Shown: piece after piece, positions 39,353 through 49,630 of the stretch
How positions within the stretch are numbered: position 1 is the stretch's first letter
How the letters are laid out: each line of letters begins with the position of its first letter
Source of the DNA: Nitrososphaerota archaeon
Lineage (GTDB): Archaea > Thermoproteota > Nitrososphaeria > Nitrososphaerales > JACQRY01
Length of the DNA stretch: 64,000 nt
Direction of reading: 5' to 3'
Assembly (NCBI GenBank): GCA_016184315.1
Contig: JACPCU010000008.1
Location: forward strand, 1-64,000
Made by a program: the position numbers and the translations under genes
The notes under the pieces: model-generated
What the model was told of the DNA's origin: nothing
The model's input: the letters and a program-made list of their open reading frames with translations, nothing else
The model's database searches: none

Positions 39353-41473
39353 GTGTCGAAGACTGCCCTCCAAATCAAAGACTATAATCTAGTCATCTGC
39401 GAGAAACCTGACGCAGCAAGGAGAGTAGCTGAGGCACTGGGAGACGGAAAGCCTTCCCGCCTGAACATCGGCGACGTAGAGGTCTTTGTGATTCAGAAGA
39501 ATGAGGGAGAAAGTTATGTTATCTGCTCAGCTTTAGGTCATCTTTACACCGTCACAGACCCGTGGGGAGCAAAGACTACATACCCCGTCCTCGATGTGGA
39601 ATGGGCTCCTGTCCACCTAGTTGACAAGAAGCCTCAGATAGGGAGAAGGATTAGAGTCATAGAGGATTTAGCTAAAAGCGCGAAATTGTTTGTCCATGCC
39701 TGCGACTATGATCTTGAAGGCGAAACCATAGGTTACAATATCCTGAAGTATGCCTGCGGAGGAAAAGTAGACGCTCTGAGAGCCAAGTTCTCCACCTTGA
39801 CAAGCGAGGAGCTTAGAGAAGCATTCTCCACTCTTAAACCCGGGTTAGGGCTCAGGCTTGCCGAGGCGGGGAGAACTAGGCATGTCATTGACTTCATTTG
39901 GGGCGTGAACATGTCCAGAGCCTTGTCCGAATCCTACTATTCATCGAACAGAGGTTACAAGATGATCTCAATCGGGAGGGTTCAAGGTCCAACCCTTTCC
40001 TATGTTATTGAAAGAGAAGTTGAAATACGGAGCCATCTTCCTACTCCATACTGGGCTGTCTCGGCGCTAGTAGAGAAAGATACCCATCAGCTCATAGCGA
40101 ACTATGAGGAGTCTAAGGTACTTGCACGGGTAGAGGCCTTCAGAATCAAGGAGAACTGTGAAGGAAAAATAGGTCTAGTAACGAACATAAAAACCGCAGT
40201 CGTAAAGCAGCTTCCCCCAACCCCCTTCAACATCGGAGACCTCCAACACGAAGCCTACAAGGTCTTCGGACTCACCCCCAGTCAAACCCTCAGAATCGCC
40301 GAAGCTCTCTACCTTGAGGCGCTCATATCTTATCCGAGGACGAGTAGCCAGAAGTTACCTCCCTCCATCAACTACCCTAAGATCCTGCATGGAGTCTCAC
40401 GAATGGAGCAGTATCGTAGCCACGCCTCGGAGATCGCTAACGGCCCTCTTCATCCCCGCCAAGGATTCAAAGACGATCCTGCTCACCCAGCCATCTACCC
40501 CACTGGAGAGCTACCAAAGAGACCCCTAGAGTCTAGGGAGAACAAGATCTACGACTTGATTGTTAGAAGATTCTTCGCCGTCTTTGGTGAAGACGCATTG
40601 AGAGAAAGAATCTCTGCCGTCATCACAGTATCCAACTACAATTTCCGAGTAAATGGTCGCCGCACTTTAAAGGAGGGCTGGCTGAAGTATTACGGAAACT
40701 ATGCTGCAGTAGAGGATGTGATCCTGCCTCCGCTGAAAGAAAGCGACCAAGTGAAAGTGCTTTCAGTGGACGCTGCGGAAAAGTTTGAGCAGCCTCCTCC
40801 GAGGTTTAACCAGAGTAGCCTCCTCGAAAAGATGGAGAATGAGGGCATCGGAACAAAGGCTACTCGGGCTGATATCATCAACACATTGTATCAGAGAGGC
40901 TACATCAGCGGTGAAAGCATGTCCGCTACTGACATAGGTTTCTCGGTCATAGAAGTCATGAGGGAATACAGCCCTTCAATAATATCCACGGAGATGACGA
41001 GGGGAGTAGAGAAGGAGCTCGAAGACATAGAGGCAGGCTCCACGAGCTCAGGGCAGGTCTTGGAGAAGACGGTTGAAGAAATTCTGGTTTCGCTGGAGAG
41101 AATAAAGAGATCTGAAATCGAAATTGGCACAGGTATGAGGAGCGCCGTAGCAAGCACCCTGCAGGCTCAGAGACTTCTGGGTAAATGTCCAGTCTGCAAA
41201 GAAGGAAGCCTAACGATCCTAAGGTCTAGGAAGACGGGTAAGAGGTTTGTCGGTTGCACCAACTATAAGAATGGTTGCAGGGGTTCTGCTCCCCTACCTC
41301 AGAAGGGCAACATAAGGCCTACGAACAAGGCTTGCACAACCTGTGGTTGGCCCATCATCTATGTCAGGGGCCTTGGAAGGATACCGTGGAGGCTGTGCAT
41401 AAACATAAACTGCCCCAGCAAGGAGAAGAAGAAAAGTGAAGTGCGAACTGTGTCAAAGAGAAACAACAGCTGA
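39353..41473 (+). CDS. topA: DNA topoisomerase I (type IA) with zinc-finger C-terminus
   Basis: YNLVICEKPDAARRVAEALG...HACDYDLEGETIGYNIL...ISIGRVQGPTLSYVIERE...ALISYPRTSSQKLP...GIGTKATRADIINTLYQRGYI...CPVC/CTNYKNGC/CTTCG. Confidence 0.95.
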   Translation: MSKTALQIKDYNLVICEKPDAARRVAEALGDGKPSRLNIGDVEVFVIQKNEGESYVICSALGHLYTVTDPWGAKTTYPVLDVEWAPVHLVDKKPQIGRRIRVIEDLAKSAKLFVHACDYDLEGETIGYNILKYACGGKVDALRAKFSTLTSEELREAFSTLKPGLGLRLAEAGRTRHVIDFIWGVNMSRALSESYYSSNRGYKMISIGRVQGPTLSYVIEREVEIRSHLPTPYWAVSALVEKDTHQLIANYEESKVLARVEAFRIKENCEGKIGLVTNIKTAVVKQLPPTPFNIGDLQHEAYKVFGLTPSQTLRIAEALYLEALISYPRTSSQKLPPSINYPKILHGVSRMEQYRSHASEIANGPLHPRQGFKDDPAHPAIYPTGELPKRPLESRENKIYDLIVRRFFAVFGEDALRERISAVITVSNYNFRVNGRRTLKEGWLKYYGNYAAVEDVILPPLKESDQVKVLSVDAAEKFEQPPPRFNQSSLLEKMENEGIGTKATRADIINTLYQRGYISGESMSATDIGFSVIEVMREYSPSIISTEMTRGVEKELEDIEAGSTSSGQVLEKTVEEILVSLERIKRSEIEIGTGMRSAVASTLQAQRLLGKCPVCKEGSLTILRSRKTGKRFVGCTNYKNGCRGSAPLPQKGNIRPTNKACTTCGWPIIYVRGLGRIPWRLCININCPSKEKKKSEVRTVSKRNNS

Positions 41474-41675
41474 AGAGACGCTCTGTCAATATCACCGCTT
41501 AGCTAGGGACAACCTTGTCTCAAACTTTAAGAGGTGGCAGGAGGCGTACGACGCCCTGTCGTGGAAGGAGTACTGTGAACGCTTGTTGACGCTCCAAGAG
41601 ACAGGGGTTTGGGTTAAAGAGGTAGCGGCACATATGCTTAAGCAGGAATCAGGGGCGGAGCGTAAGTGGTCTTAA
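41436..41675 (+). CDS. Small zinc-finger-like protein downstream of topA
   Basis: GTG start: MKCELCQRETTAEETLCQYHRLARDNLVSNFKRWQEAYDALSWKEYCERLL; CxxC...CxxH. Confidence 0.55.
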   Translation: MKCELCQRETTAEETLCQYHRLARDNLVSNFKRWQEAYDALSWKEYCERLLTLQETGVWVKEVAAHMLKQESGAERKWS

Positions 41676-42076
41676 GGAAGGCTCTGGACTCGACGGTGAC
41701 AAGGGTAACCGCTTCCGCCAACAGAAGCATCGCCAGGTCCAAGATACTCAGGTTCATCCAAGAGAGGTGGCTCCTCATCGCATACCTGACAATCATGTTC
41801 CTCCTCAGCTCAGGAGTGGTTAACGCGATTCTTGAAGGGTCAAGGCTGCCGTCGAATGCTCTCCCCATTATTAGAAGAAGAGGCATACAGTCAGCAGCAG
41901 AAACGATTCTTTACTTCCTGACCTACACATTTGGCGCAGCAGGTCTATTTGTAGCTTACACGGGGGCAAAGCAGCCAGTTCGGAGACGTGCAGCTGACCT
42001 CTACTTGATTGTAGGCTTATTCATAGTGGTCATAGGAACAGTGATAGGACTCACTATTCTCAACGTGAAGGGTTGA
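41666..42076 (+). CDS. Small membrane protein (3 TM)
   Basis: LLIAYLTIMFLLSSGVVNAIL..., ILYFLTYTFGAAGLFVAYTGA, DLYLIVGLFIVVIGTVIGLTIL. Confidence 0.6.
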   Translation: MVLRKALDSTVTRVTASANRSIARSKILRFIQERWLLIAYLTIMFLLSSGVVNAILEGSRLPSNALPIIRRRGIQSAAETILYFLTYTFGAAGLFVAYTGAKQPVRRRAADLYLIVGLFIVVIGTVIGLTILNVKG

Positions 42077-42084
42077 GATGGTAA

Positions 42085-42810
42085 TCAAACCAGCTTAACA
42101 AACAGGCGCCTATCAACGCCTTCGTCAAACGGATGCCTAGCGACTTTGACCTCCAAGAAACTCTCCCTCTGCCAAGCCAAAAGAATTACTCTGCTCCTCT
42201 TTTCCAGAAGCCGGCTACCAGGGTAAGACTCCTTTGAAGAAATCTCTTCGTTTTTGGATCCTATCTTGGGAGTGAAAAGGCTGGTCACGACAACTGGAAT
42301 GGAACGCTCCATCACTGTTTTTTGGAGTAGAGCGAGTATGAGGCTGAGTTTCCTATTCGCTGCTGCGGCTTCGGCTCTGGTTTCACGTTCTAGATGGTAG
42401 AAGGTCCTAGCAGAGTCCAATACTATTAGGCCTATGTCCCGAGACGCTGTGCTACAGATATTTGCTATAGCAGCGTTGAGCTCTGCTTTCCTCGGTCTTA
42501 CTACTACTAGGTTCTCAGGTTTAGGGAAGCGTTCAGCGTAATCCTCTACATAGGTTGTGAAGAAGGTATCAAGATCGATGACGCAGACTGTTTTGCCTCG
42601 GGAAAGTGGTTCATAAACGAGAAGCCCCAGCATATACGCTTTAGCATAGCTTTCGTCACAAACCAAGGTGTTTAGGGAGCCTCCTTCGATCAAGAGGATC
42701 AGATCTCTTGGTGATGCTTCGAAGCGCCGCCCCGGTGGAAGTGAGGAAAGTGTTTGCAGTAATCCGTCACCAGTGCTGTAGCTCATGCCTCTAGATCTAC
42801 CTTTGCACAT
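42085..42810 (-). CDS. RadB/KaiC-like RecA-fold protein, apparently without Walker A
   Basis: YEPLSRGKTVCVIDLDTFFTTY...IGLIVLDSARTFYHLERE...SIPVVVTSLFT...RSRVILLAW; the P-loop position reads LILLIEGGSLNTLVCDES. Confidence 0.55.
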   Translation of the reverse strand: MCKGRSRGMSYSTGDGLLQTLSSLPPGRRFEASPRDLILLIEGGSLNTLVCDESYAKAYMLGLLVYEPLSRGKTVCVIDLDTFFTTYVEDYAERFPKPENLVVVRPRKAELNAAIANICSTASRDIGLIVLDSARTFYHLERETRAEAAAANRKLSLILALLQKTVMERSIPVVVTSLFTPKIGSKNEEISSKESYPGSRLLEKRSRVILLAWQRESFLEVKVARHPFDEGVDRRLFVKLV

Positions 42811-42907
42811 GGAACCTTGGCTCTTAAAGACACTTCCGTGGCGTTTCGATATTGTTTAAAACGGTGGAAGTCTGTTCGGTATCGTCAATAGGAGTCTCGA
42901 GTGGGGT

Positions 42908-44209
42908 ATGTTTGATGTTGCCGTTGTTGGTGGAGGCATACTCGGAATTTGTGTTGCCACTTGGCTGGAAGGGTTATTGGAGGGCAGTATCGCTATACTC
43001 GATAAAGAGAGCAGTTTCGCTTCACATACCACCACTAGGAATACGGGCGTTGTTCATAGGCCCTTCTACCTGAACCCTGGGAAGAGGAGGGTGTTTGCTC
43101 GCTCAGCTCAGGCATCTTACCATCTGTGGAGAGAATGGGCGGAGTGTAAGGGGTTGCCTTGGAAGCAGGTTGGCACATTGGAGGTTGCAACTGAACCTGA
43201 GCAAGTCTCAGCGCTGAAACATTATTTGGATTGGGGTAAGGCAAATGGGATGGATGATTCTGAGCTTGAGATTCTAGACTGCGGCGAGGTTGCAGAGATT
43301 GAGCCTAAGGTTAGGTGTGAGGCGGCACTCTACTGTAAGACGGATACATCGGTAAGCTATGCTGCCTTTGCTCATTCGCTTCTACAGGATCTTGCGGCGA
43401 GAAACATGAGTATTCTGACAAACGCGAAGGTCAACGATTTGAGAGAGACTGATCATAGCGTAGAGCTGTCTTTGGAAGGATGGAGTAAGCCTGTTTCAGC
43501 CAAGTATCTTGTCAACTGTGCTGGCGGCAATTCACTGGATCTGGCTAAGATGATGGGTCTTGCGAATGAGTTTATCGATCTGCATTTCAGAGGAGAGTAT
43601 TGGCTAGTTGAACAGTCTTTTGGAGCGAAGGTTGGTAGAAATGTTTACTCTGTTCCTAGGCACCGGGAGTTTCCGTTCCTAGATCCTCATCTTATCGCTA
43701 GGGCGGATGGTAGGCGTGAAATTGGGCCCAATGCAGTTCTTGTAGCCGGGCCGAATACCTATAGCGGCATAGCTAGAGGTCCATTAGAACTGGCGTCGAA
43801 GATCTTGGAGAAACCTTGGACACCAAAACTGAAGCTCTTTTCAAATTCGGATTTCCTTTCGCTAGTTTCGCAAGAGTGGAGAAGCAGTCTATTCGTATCA
43901 GAGATGTGCAAGAGAGTCCAGAGATTCATTCCTTCTCTGAAAATGGAGCAATTGGTTTCAAGAGGTCTAGCTGGTGTAAGAAGCAACATTGTGGATCGAA
44001 ACGGCTTCATCTCGGAAACCATAGAGCTGGGAACACCCTGTTCTCACCATATCTTGAATTATAATTCGCCTGGTGCTACTGGTGCGCCTGCTTACGCGGC
44101 ATATACCGTCTCTAGGCTCATGGAGAAAGGTCATCTCGACCATCTCAAGAAAAAGAGTGCAATAACTATCTGGAACCTGGATTTCGTCCTAGACCACTTT
44201 AGAAGCTAG
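42908..44209 (+). CDS. FAD-dependent oxidoreductase, L-2-hydroxyglutarate oxidase-like
   Basis: FDVAVVGGGILGICVATWL...SSFASHTTTRNTGVVHRPFYLNPGKRRVFARSAQASYHLWREWAE. Confidence 0.87.
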   Translation: MFDVAVVGGGILGICVATWLEGLLEGSIAILDKESSFASHTTTRNTGVVHRPFYLNPGKRRVFARSAQASYHLWREWAECKGLPWKQVGTLEVATEPEQVSALKHYLDWGKANGMDDSELEILDCGEVAEIEPKVRCEAALYCKTDTSVSYAAFAHSLLQDLAARNMSILTNAKVNDLRETDHSVELSLEGWSKPVSAKYLVNCAGGNSLDLAKMMGLANEFIDLHFRGEYWLVEQSFGAKVGRNVYSVPRHREFPFLDPHLIARADGRREIGPNAVLVAGPNTYSGIARGPLELASKILEKPWTPKLKLFSNSDFLSLVSQEWRSSLFVSEMCKRVQRFIPSLKMEQLVSRGLAGVRSNIVDRNGFISETIELGTPCSHHILNYNSPGATGAPAYAAYTVSRLMEKGHLDHLKKKSAITIWNLDFVLDHFRS

Positions 44210-44228
44210 AAACCTTAGGTACAGTTTT

Positions 44229-44582
44229 TTGGACGAAACATATATCAGAGGTGCACTGACCCCGATTGTCTTCGTAGTGCTCTCCTCGACTGGATACACA
44301 GCAGACCAGATGGAAGAAAGCCTTGAAGCGTTAGGCTTCAGACGTAAAGTAGGTTTCCCGAGTCCTACTGATAAGGAAGGGTGGAAGATCGACTACGAGA
44401 GGCCTGGCGACCCAGGTTACATCATAGCTGTTCAGTCTTGGACCTACGGCGTGGCAGTTGTCATCAACAGGAAGGACTATGATCCGAAACACTACAAGGC
44501 GACCCTTGGCACCATTAAGCTTGAGCAGGTGGGCCGAATGGTTAGGGAATACTTGGCTGAGAGGCATGAACGTATTCAGTAA
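44229..44582 (+). CDS. Hypothetical protein
   Basis: 117-aa ORF following the oxidoreductase, TTG start. Confidence 0.45.
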   Translation: MDETYIRGALTPIVFVVLSSTGYTADQMEESLEALGFRRKVGFPSPTDKEGWKIDYERPGDPGYIIAVQSWTYGVAVVINRKDYDPKHYKATLGTIKLEQVGRMVREYLAERHERIQ

Positions 44583-44613
44583 ATGGCTACGATCTATTCT
44601 CTACGTCCGGCGC

Positions 44614-46023
44614 CTATTCTATTGGCCATTTGCCTATTGAAGAACGTTTCAATCCTATTCTTGCTGGCAGATCCTCGGCGACTTCCTCTACCTTGGAGAG
44701 GATTTCCTCTTCGTCTACAGTCGTTGCTCTTCCTTTCTCCACTACAATGTTTCCATCTACTATGACAGTGTCTACACTGTGGCCTGTTGTAGAGAAAATC
44801 AGGTTTGAAACGGGGCTGTGCAAGGGACGCCAGTCGAACCTGTTCACGTCGAAGAGCACGATGTCAGCCTTCTTCCCTTTTTCTATAGAGCCTATCTTGT
44901 CAGCCATCAAAGTGGCTTTGGCGCCGTTTAATGTCAGCATCTCTAAGAGTTCCTCCGGTGGAAGAAGTGAGGGATCAGCCCTTACGTCCCGGTGAGCACC
45001 TGCAAGGTAAGCTACTCTGAGCATATCGAGGAAGTTTGAGTGAGCACAATTGTCGGAGCCGAGGGCCACGGTTACACCTTGCTCCATCATTTCTACGAAT
45101 TTTCCTTTTGAAAATGTTCCGAAGCCTCCCGCAGTAGCTGAGCTTGGGCAGTGGCATACCTTGACGTCGTGGCTACGGATCAGCTCTATTTCGTCGTCAG
45201 AAAGCCAGTTGCTGTGCACTATGAGCAGGTTTGGTCCTAAGGCGCCTGCTTTCTTGAAGCGTTTGATAGCGGGTAAACCAAAAAGTTCATTGTGCCTCAG
45301 CACGGATGTAATGCTCGCTGAAACATGGGATTCTAAGCCGACGCCGTGTTTATCGGCTCTCTCTTTACATTCTCTTAGCAGCTCGTCGGAAACCGCTCTT
45401 TCATGGCTGGGGCAGAACCAGATGTTCACTCTGCCGTTAGCTCGACCATGGTGTTTACGATAGAAGTTTTCAGCGGCCTTTGCGCATTGCTCGGTCTTTG
45501 CGTGCAGCTCTACTGTGTCCTTCAAGTGGCGTACAGTAGGCACGTCATGAACTGATTTCCCGACTACTATTCTTATGCCAACATTCTCAGCCGCGTCCGG
45601 AACCCTTTCTATCTTGCCTTCCCCGGTGTCGACAACAGTGGTGACACCGTACTTCAAAGACTCTATCAATGTGGCAAGAGATGAGACATAGGCTTCTCCA
45701 TCGCTGAGACTGTTCTGGGCAGGGATGACTATCTCGGATAGCCACGTGGGCAAGGTGAGGTTGTCTGCTAGCCCTCTAACGACATAGTAAGGTGTGTGAA
45801 CATGGCAGTTAATTAATCCGGGGGTGGCAACTTTGTTGCTACCATCGATAACTATGTCCGTGCTGCCGTAGTCTTTCTTTAACTGGTCAGATTTCCCAAC
45901 TGCAACGATCTTACTATCCTCAATTGCCACTGCTCCATCTTCTATGATCCTGCGCGTTCCATCTACTGTTACAAGATATCTGATGTTTTTGATGAAGATG
46001 CTGCTCTTACCCATTTTGTTCAC
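44614..46023 (-). CDS. Amidohydrolase (MTA/SAH-deaminase/chlorohydrolase family)
   Basis: VATPGLINCHVHTPYYVVRGLADNLTLPTWLSEIV...HSNWLSDDEIELIRSHDVKVCHCPSSATAGGFG...VALGSDNCAHSNFLDML. Confidence 0.9.
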   Translation of the reverse strand: MNKMGKSSIFIKNIRYLVTVDGTRRIIEDGAVAIEDSKIVAVGKSDQLKKDYGSTDIVIDGSNKVATPGLINCHVHTPYYVVRGLADNLTLPTWLSEIVIPAQNSLSDGEAYVSSLATLIESLKYGVTTVVDTGEGKIERVPDAAENVGIRIVVGKSVHDVPTVRHLKDTVELHAKTEQCAKAAENFYRKHHGRANGRVNIWFCPSHERAVSDELLRECKERADKHGVGLESHVSASITSVLRHNELFGLPAIKRFKKAGALGPNLLIVHSNWLSDDEIELIRSHDVKVCHCPSSATAGGFGTFSKGKFVEMMEQGVTVALGSDNCAHSNFLDMLRVAYLAGAHRDVRADPSLLPPEELLEMLTLNGAKATLMADKIGSIEKGKKADIVLFDVNRFDWRPLHSPVSNLIFSTTGHSVDTVIVDGNIVVEKGRATTVDEEEILSKVEEVAEDLPARIGLKRSSIGKWPIE

Positions 46024-46168
46024 TACCTGTTCAATGCTGAAGATGCGGTGTCTAATATGCTCTCTACGTTCACCTAATTCATTGATGGTCTTCCAACGTA
46101 ACTTGAACTAGTGTGACAAGAAGACATCCTACTGTGCGAAGCTTATATTCTGTTAATCAGAGTATTTC

Positions 46169-47836
46169 ATGATCATGATAACCGGCGGCGAGGCTGTTGT
46201 TCGCACGTTAAAGGAGCAGGGTGTAGAATGTCTGTTTGGCGCAGGAGGATCCGCGTACGCGGCCATCCAAGACTCCTTGATAAGCCATAGGGAAATCCCA
46301 TACTACCTTTGTCTTAACGAGATGTGCACCGCTTCAATGGCTGAGGGTTACGCTAGGGCTACTGGAAAGCCCGGGGTTGCTTTGGTGCATGTCGCTGTCG
46401 GAGCTGCCAACGCTGTTGGCCCCATGTTTGTTGCCCATAGAGACAAGACTCCTCTCATGGTCATAGTTGGAGAGCAGCATTCCCAGCATCTAGGCCGCAA
46501 GTCGTATAATGAGGCTCCTGCGTTGATAGAAATGCCTCGCCAATTCGTCAAACTCAGCCGGCAGGTTCAGCGACCAGATCGGATTCCTGAGGAAATAACA
46601 AGGGCTTTCAAGGTAGCTCTTTCCCCTCCTACTGGCCCCGTCTTCCTATCCATTCCAGAGGACTACTTGACGGCTGAGGTTGAATCTGGTATCCCGGAAG
46701 CAGAACGGTATCGTGTTATGTCCGGCTTTGGTCCTAACCCACAAGCAGTAAAGGAAGCAGCTAAGACCCTGAGCAAGGCGCAGCGACCCTTCATTGTCAT
46801 GGGTAGAGGCGTAGCCCAGTCAAGAGCCTCCGACGAGGTCGTCAAGCTTGCGGAAATGGTTGGCGCGCCGATCTTCGCTGAGAAGAATGGTTACCTCATC
46901 GACTTTCCAACCACTCATGAATTGTATTTCGGCGACTTCAACCCGGCTCATCCATTAATCAGGAATGCCGACATAATGTTAGGATTAGGAGGGAGAACCG
47001 AAATTGAGATGCGGTATTCGAGCGAACCGCTTCTCCGCAGCGACCTCAAGATCATCGAGATGCATAGCGATCCCGAAGAAATAGCATTGATACATCCAGC
47101 TGACATTGGAATATTCTGTGATCCGAAACAAGGTTTGATTGAACTCATTCGACAATTGGGAACAAGAAGAGCTGCGAGCTCACTCAGATCGAGGATGACA
47201 ACGCTCCGAGCTTGCAAACAGTCCTTCGAAGGTGAAGTCGATAGGCGAGTAAAGGAGACTTGGGACAACGTTCCGCTAAAGCTAGGCCGATTCATGAAGG
47301 AACTCGCAGGATTAATAGATAGAAAGAATACTGTTGTCATCGGACACGGATCCGGTGTCCAGCTTGTACGTCATCTCTTGAAGCCTTGGACCATATTCAT
47401 GCAGAACGGTGCCGGATACTTGGGATGGATGTTGTCAGCGGCACTAGGGGTCAAGCTGGGAATGCCCAGCAAGGAGGTTCTGGCCGTGGTTGGAGATGGG
47501 AACCTCATGTTCGGTCCACAAGCACTATGGACTGCAGCTAAATACAACATTGCCGTGAAGATCATTGTTCTGAACAACGGGTTCTACCTAAGTGAAATAA
47601 CCAGAAAAAATCTTCAGACCAGAAACTTCTTGGGAACCGATATCGGAGAGCCGCCTATCGACTTCGTTCAGTTGGCGAACAGCATGAAGGTTCCAGCAGA
47701 AACGGTTCAGAAACCACGTGACATAAGACGCGCACTTAGGAACGCCTTGTCCCATCAAGGACCTTACCTGCTTAATCTTGTAGTTGATAATGAGAACCCT
47801 AATCGGATTATGCAGGACGCGATAAAGAAACTTTAG
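46169..47836 (+). CDS. Thiamine-pyrophosphate enzyme, acetolactate synthase large-subunit family
   Basis: TGGEAVVRTLKEQGVECLFGAGGSAYAAIQDSL...NEMCTASMAEGYARATGKPGVALVHVAVG...AVVGDGNLMFGPQALWTAAKYNIAVKIIVLNN. Confidence 0.9.
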   Translation: MIMITGGEAVVRTLKEQGVECLFGAGGSAYAAIQDSLISHREIPYYLCLNEMCTASMAEGYARATGKPGVALVHVAVGAANAVGPMFVAHRDKTPLMVIVGEQHSQHLGRKSYNEAPALIEMPRQFVKLSRQVQRPDRIPEEITRAFKVALSPPTGPVFLSIPEDYLTAEVESGIPEAERYRVMSGFGPNPQAVKEAAKTLSKAQRPFIVMGRGVAQSRASDEVVKLAEMVGAPIFAEKNGYLIDFPTTHELYFGDFNPAHPLIRNADIMLGLGGRTEIEMRYSSEPLLRSDLKIIEMHSDPEEIALIHPADIGIFCDPKQGLIELIRQLGTRRAASSLRSRMTTLRACKQSFEGEVDRRVKETWDNVPLKLGRFMKELAGLIDRKNTVVIGHGSGVQLVRHLLKPWTIFMQNGAGYLGWMLSAALGVKLGMPSKEVLAVVGDGNLMFGPQALWTAAKYNIAVKIIVLNNGFYLSEITRKNLQTRNFLGTDIGEPPIDFVQLANSMKVPAETVQKPRDIRRALRNALSHQGPYLLNLVVDNENPNRIMQDAIKKL

Positions 47837-47903
47837 GCCGTGGGGAGCCATCCTGTGTCAAAGTAACTCCAATTCATGCTTGAGAGTAGGTAAGTATAAT
47901 GCT

Positions 47904-48275
47904 CTACAGCGGTCGACCAGCCTTGGTTCTGATTACCTTGTTGTTTCTGTCAACATTGATCTTCTTAGGACGGAATTCCTCGGCTTCCTCTTCTTTGAGG
48001 ACTGAGAAGGCCATTATGGTCAATAGATCCCCTTTCTGGGCTGAGCGGGCTGCTGCTCCGTTGACAACAACTTCTCCTGAGCCGCGATTGCCCTTTATGA
48101 CGTAGGTTTCCAACCGTTCTCCATTATTGATGTTAAGCACAAGAATCTTCTCCCATTCAATTAGACCAGCTGCCTCCATCAAATCTTGGTCTAATGTTAG
48201 GCTGCCTTCATAATTCAGATTACAGTCAGTCACTACCACTCTGTGTATCTTAGACTTCAACATATGTATCAACAA
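47904..48275 (-). CDS. panD: Aspartate 1-decarboxylase (pyruvoyl type)
   Basis: MLKSKIHRVVVTDCNLNYEGSLTLDQDLMEAAGLIEWEKILVLNINNGERLETYVIKGNRGSGEVVVNGAAARSAQKGDLLTIMAFSVL; G-S self-cleavage site in YEGSLTLD. Confidence 0.95.
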   Translation of the reverse strand: MLIHMLKSKIHRVVVTDCNLNYEGSLTLDQDLMEAAGLIEWEKILVLNINNGERLETYVIKGNRGSGEVVVNGAAARSAQKGDLLTIMAFSVLKEEEAEEFRPKKINVDRNNKVIRTKAGRPL

Positions 48276-48341
48276 TGTTGATTTCCCCCTCTTTCCAAAG
48301 GAACAAACAAATCAGAATATTAATCCATCCGTCCCCATGGT

Positions 48342-49601
48342 TTGTTTAGGTCGCATATGCTTAGTCAAGAAGTCCGAGAACAGGTTCTGAGGCATGTTGA
48401 CGGTGATAAGGCGGTTGAATATGTTAGGAGACTATTGAAGATACGTAGCTTTAGTCGGAAAGAGAAGGAGAAGGCAGAGTATCTTACTTCGACTATGAAG
48501 AATCTTGGCCTCGAATCTTTTCTGCAGGAAGTGGAGCCAGGTAGGCCGAATGCTATAGGGCGGGCGCGGGGGAAAGGTGGAGGTAATACTCTAATCCTGA
48601 ATGGGCATATTGACCATAACATGGTTGTGGAAGGTTGGACTAAGGATCCGTTTGCTGCTGTTGTGGAGAATGGTTGGCTCTACGGGTTTGTGCATATGCA
48701 GTCTGCTGACGGTGCGTATTTGGCTGCTCTTGAGGCAGTGTTGAACTCGGATTTGGAGCTGCGGGGTGATGTTCTGCTTCAGTTCGTTGTCGGCGAACTT
48801 CAGGGAGGAGTAGGGACTAAACATGCCATTAAGGAAGGTTTGCTTGGAGACTACTATATTGTAGGTGAACCCAGCAATCTTTCGATAATCACCCAGCACT
48901 CAGGTCACATGGTTATGCGAGTCAACACCATTGGTCGAGCCAAACACTACACAGCCAAACTGCCTCCGGGGCAGAAAGGTGTCAGCGCCATAGAACATAT
49001 GGTGAAAGTTATCCAAGCATTAGGTAAAAGCCATACTCAGATTGCTCCCGGTGGCTGGCTGACATTCAGGCCTAGGAACGACTGGCTTGGCTGGCCCCAG
49101 ATCAATGTCGGTGTCATCAAAGGAGGAATAGGAAGGGATTGTGAAGACTGGAGACCTGCTCTTCTCCCCGATTTCTGCACTGCACTGGTGGATTTCCGCG
49201 CTATGCCAGGTCAGAATGCGGATACAGTCAAACAAGATCTTGTCAACCTGCTGGAGAAGATCAGAAAGGAAGAACCTGATCTTAGATACGAGGTTGACTG
49301 GGTATCGGCTGAAGGCTTTCCAGATGAAGGCTTTGAAGAGCCCCTTGACACGCCGGTCTTTCAAGCAGTCTACGATGCCCACCAAGCAGCTGTGGGTAGT
49401 GCTCCTCAGATCAATGGCGAGTATCCTAAGGTGACTGATGCTTCCCACTTGTCTAAGGCAGGTATTCGGGGGATTATCTATGGTCCTTCGGGGAAGTTCA
49501 CCAGCAGGCCTGACGAGAGAGTTGAGGTCAGTGAAATCGTGACTGCGGCTAAGACGTATGCTTTGGCGATAGCTGAAATAGCTACGCAGCGCAAAAAGTA
49601 G
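48342..49601 (+). CDS. M20-family metallopeptidase/deacylase
   Basis: YVRRLLKIRSFSRKEKEKAEYL...NTLILNGHIDHN...VVGELQGGVGTKHAIKEGLLGDYYIVGEPSNL. Confidence 0.88.
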   Translation: MFRSHMLSQEVREQVLRHVDGDKAVEYVRRLLKIRSFSRKEKEKAEYLTSTMKNLGLESFLQEVEPGRPNAIGRARGKGGGNTLILNGHIDHNMVVEGWTKDPFAAVVENGWLYGFVHMQSADGAYLAALEAVLNSDLELRGDVLLQFVVGELQGGVGTKHAIKEGLLGDYYIVGEPSNLSIITQHSGHMVMRVNTIGRAKHYTAKLPPGQKGVSAIEHMVKVIQALGKSHTQIAPGGWLTFRPRNDWLGWPQINVGVIKGGIGRDCEDWRPALLPDFCTALVDFRAMPGQNADTVKQDLVNLLEKIRKEEPDLRYEVDWVSAEGFPDEGFEEPLDTPVFQAVYDAHQAAVGSAPQINGEYPKVTDASHLSKAGIRGIIYGPSGKFTSRPDERVEVSEIVTAAKTYALAIAEIATQRKK

Positions 49602-49630
49602 CTGTTCGCCTTCGGACAGTAAGAGTAAGT

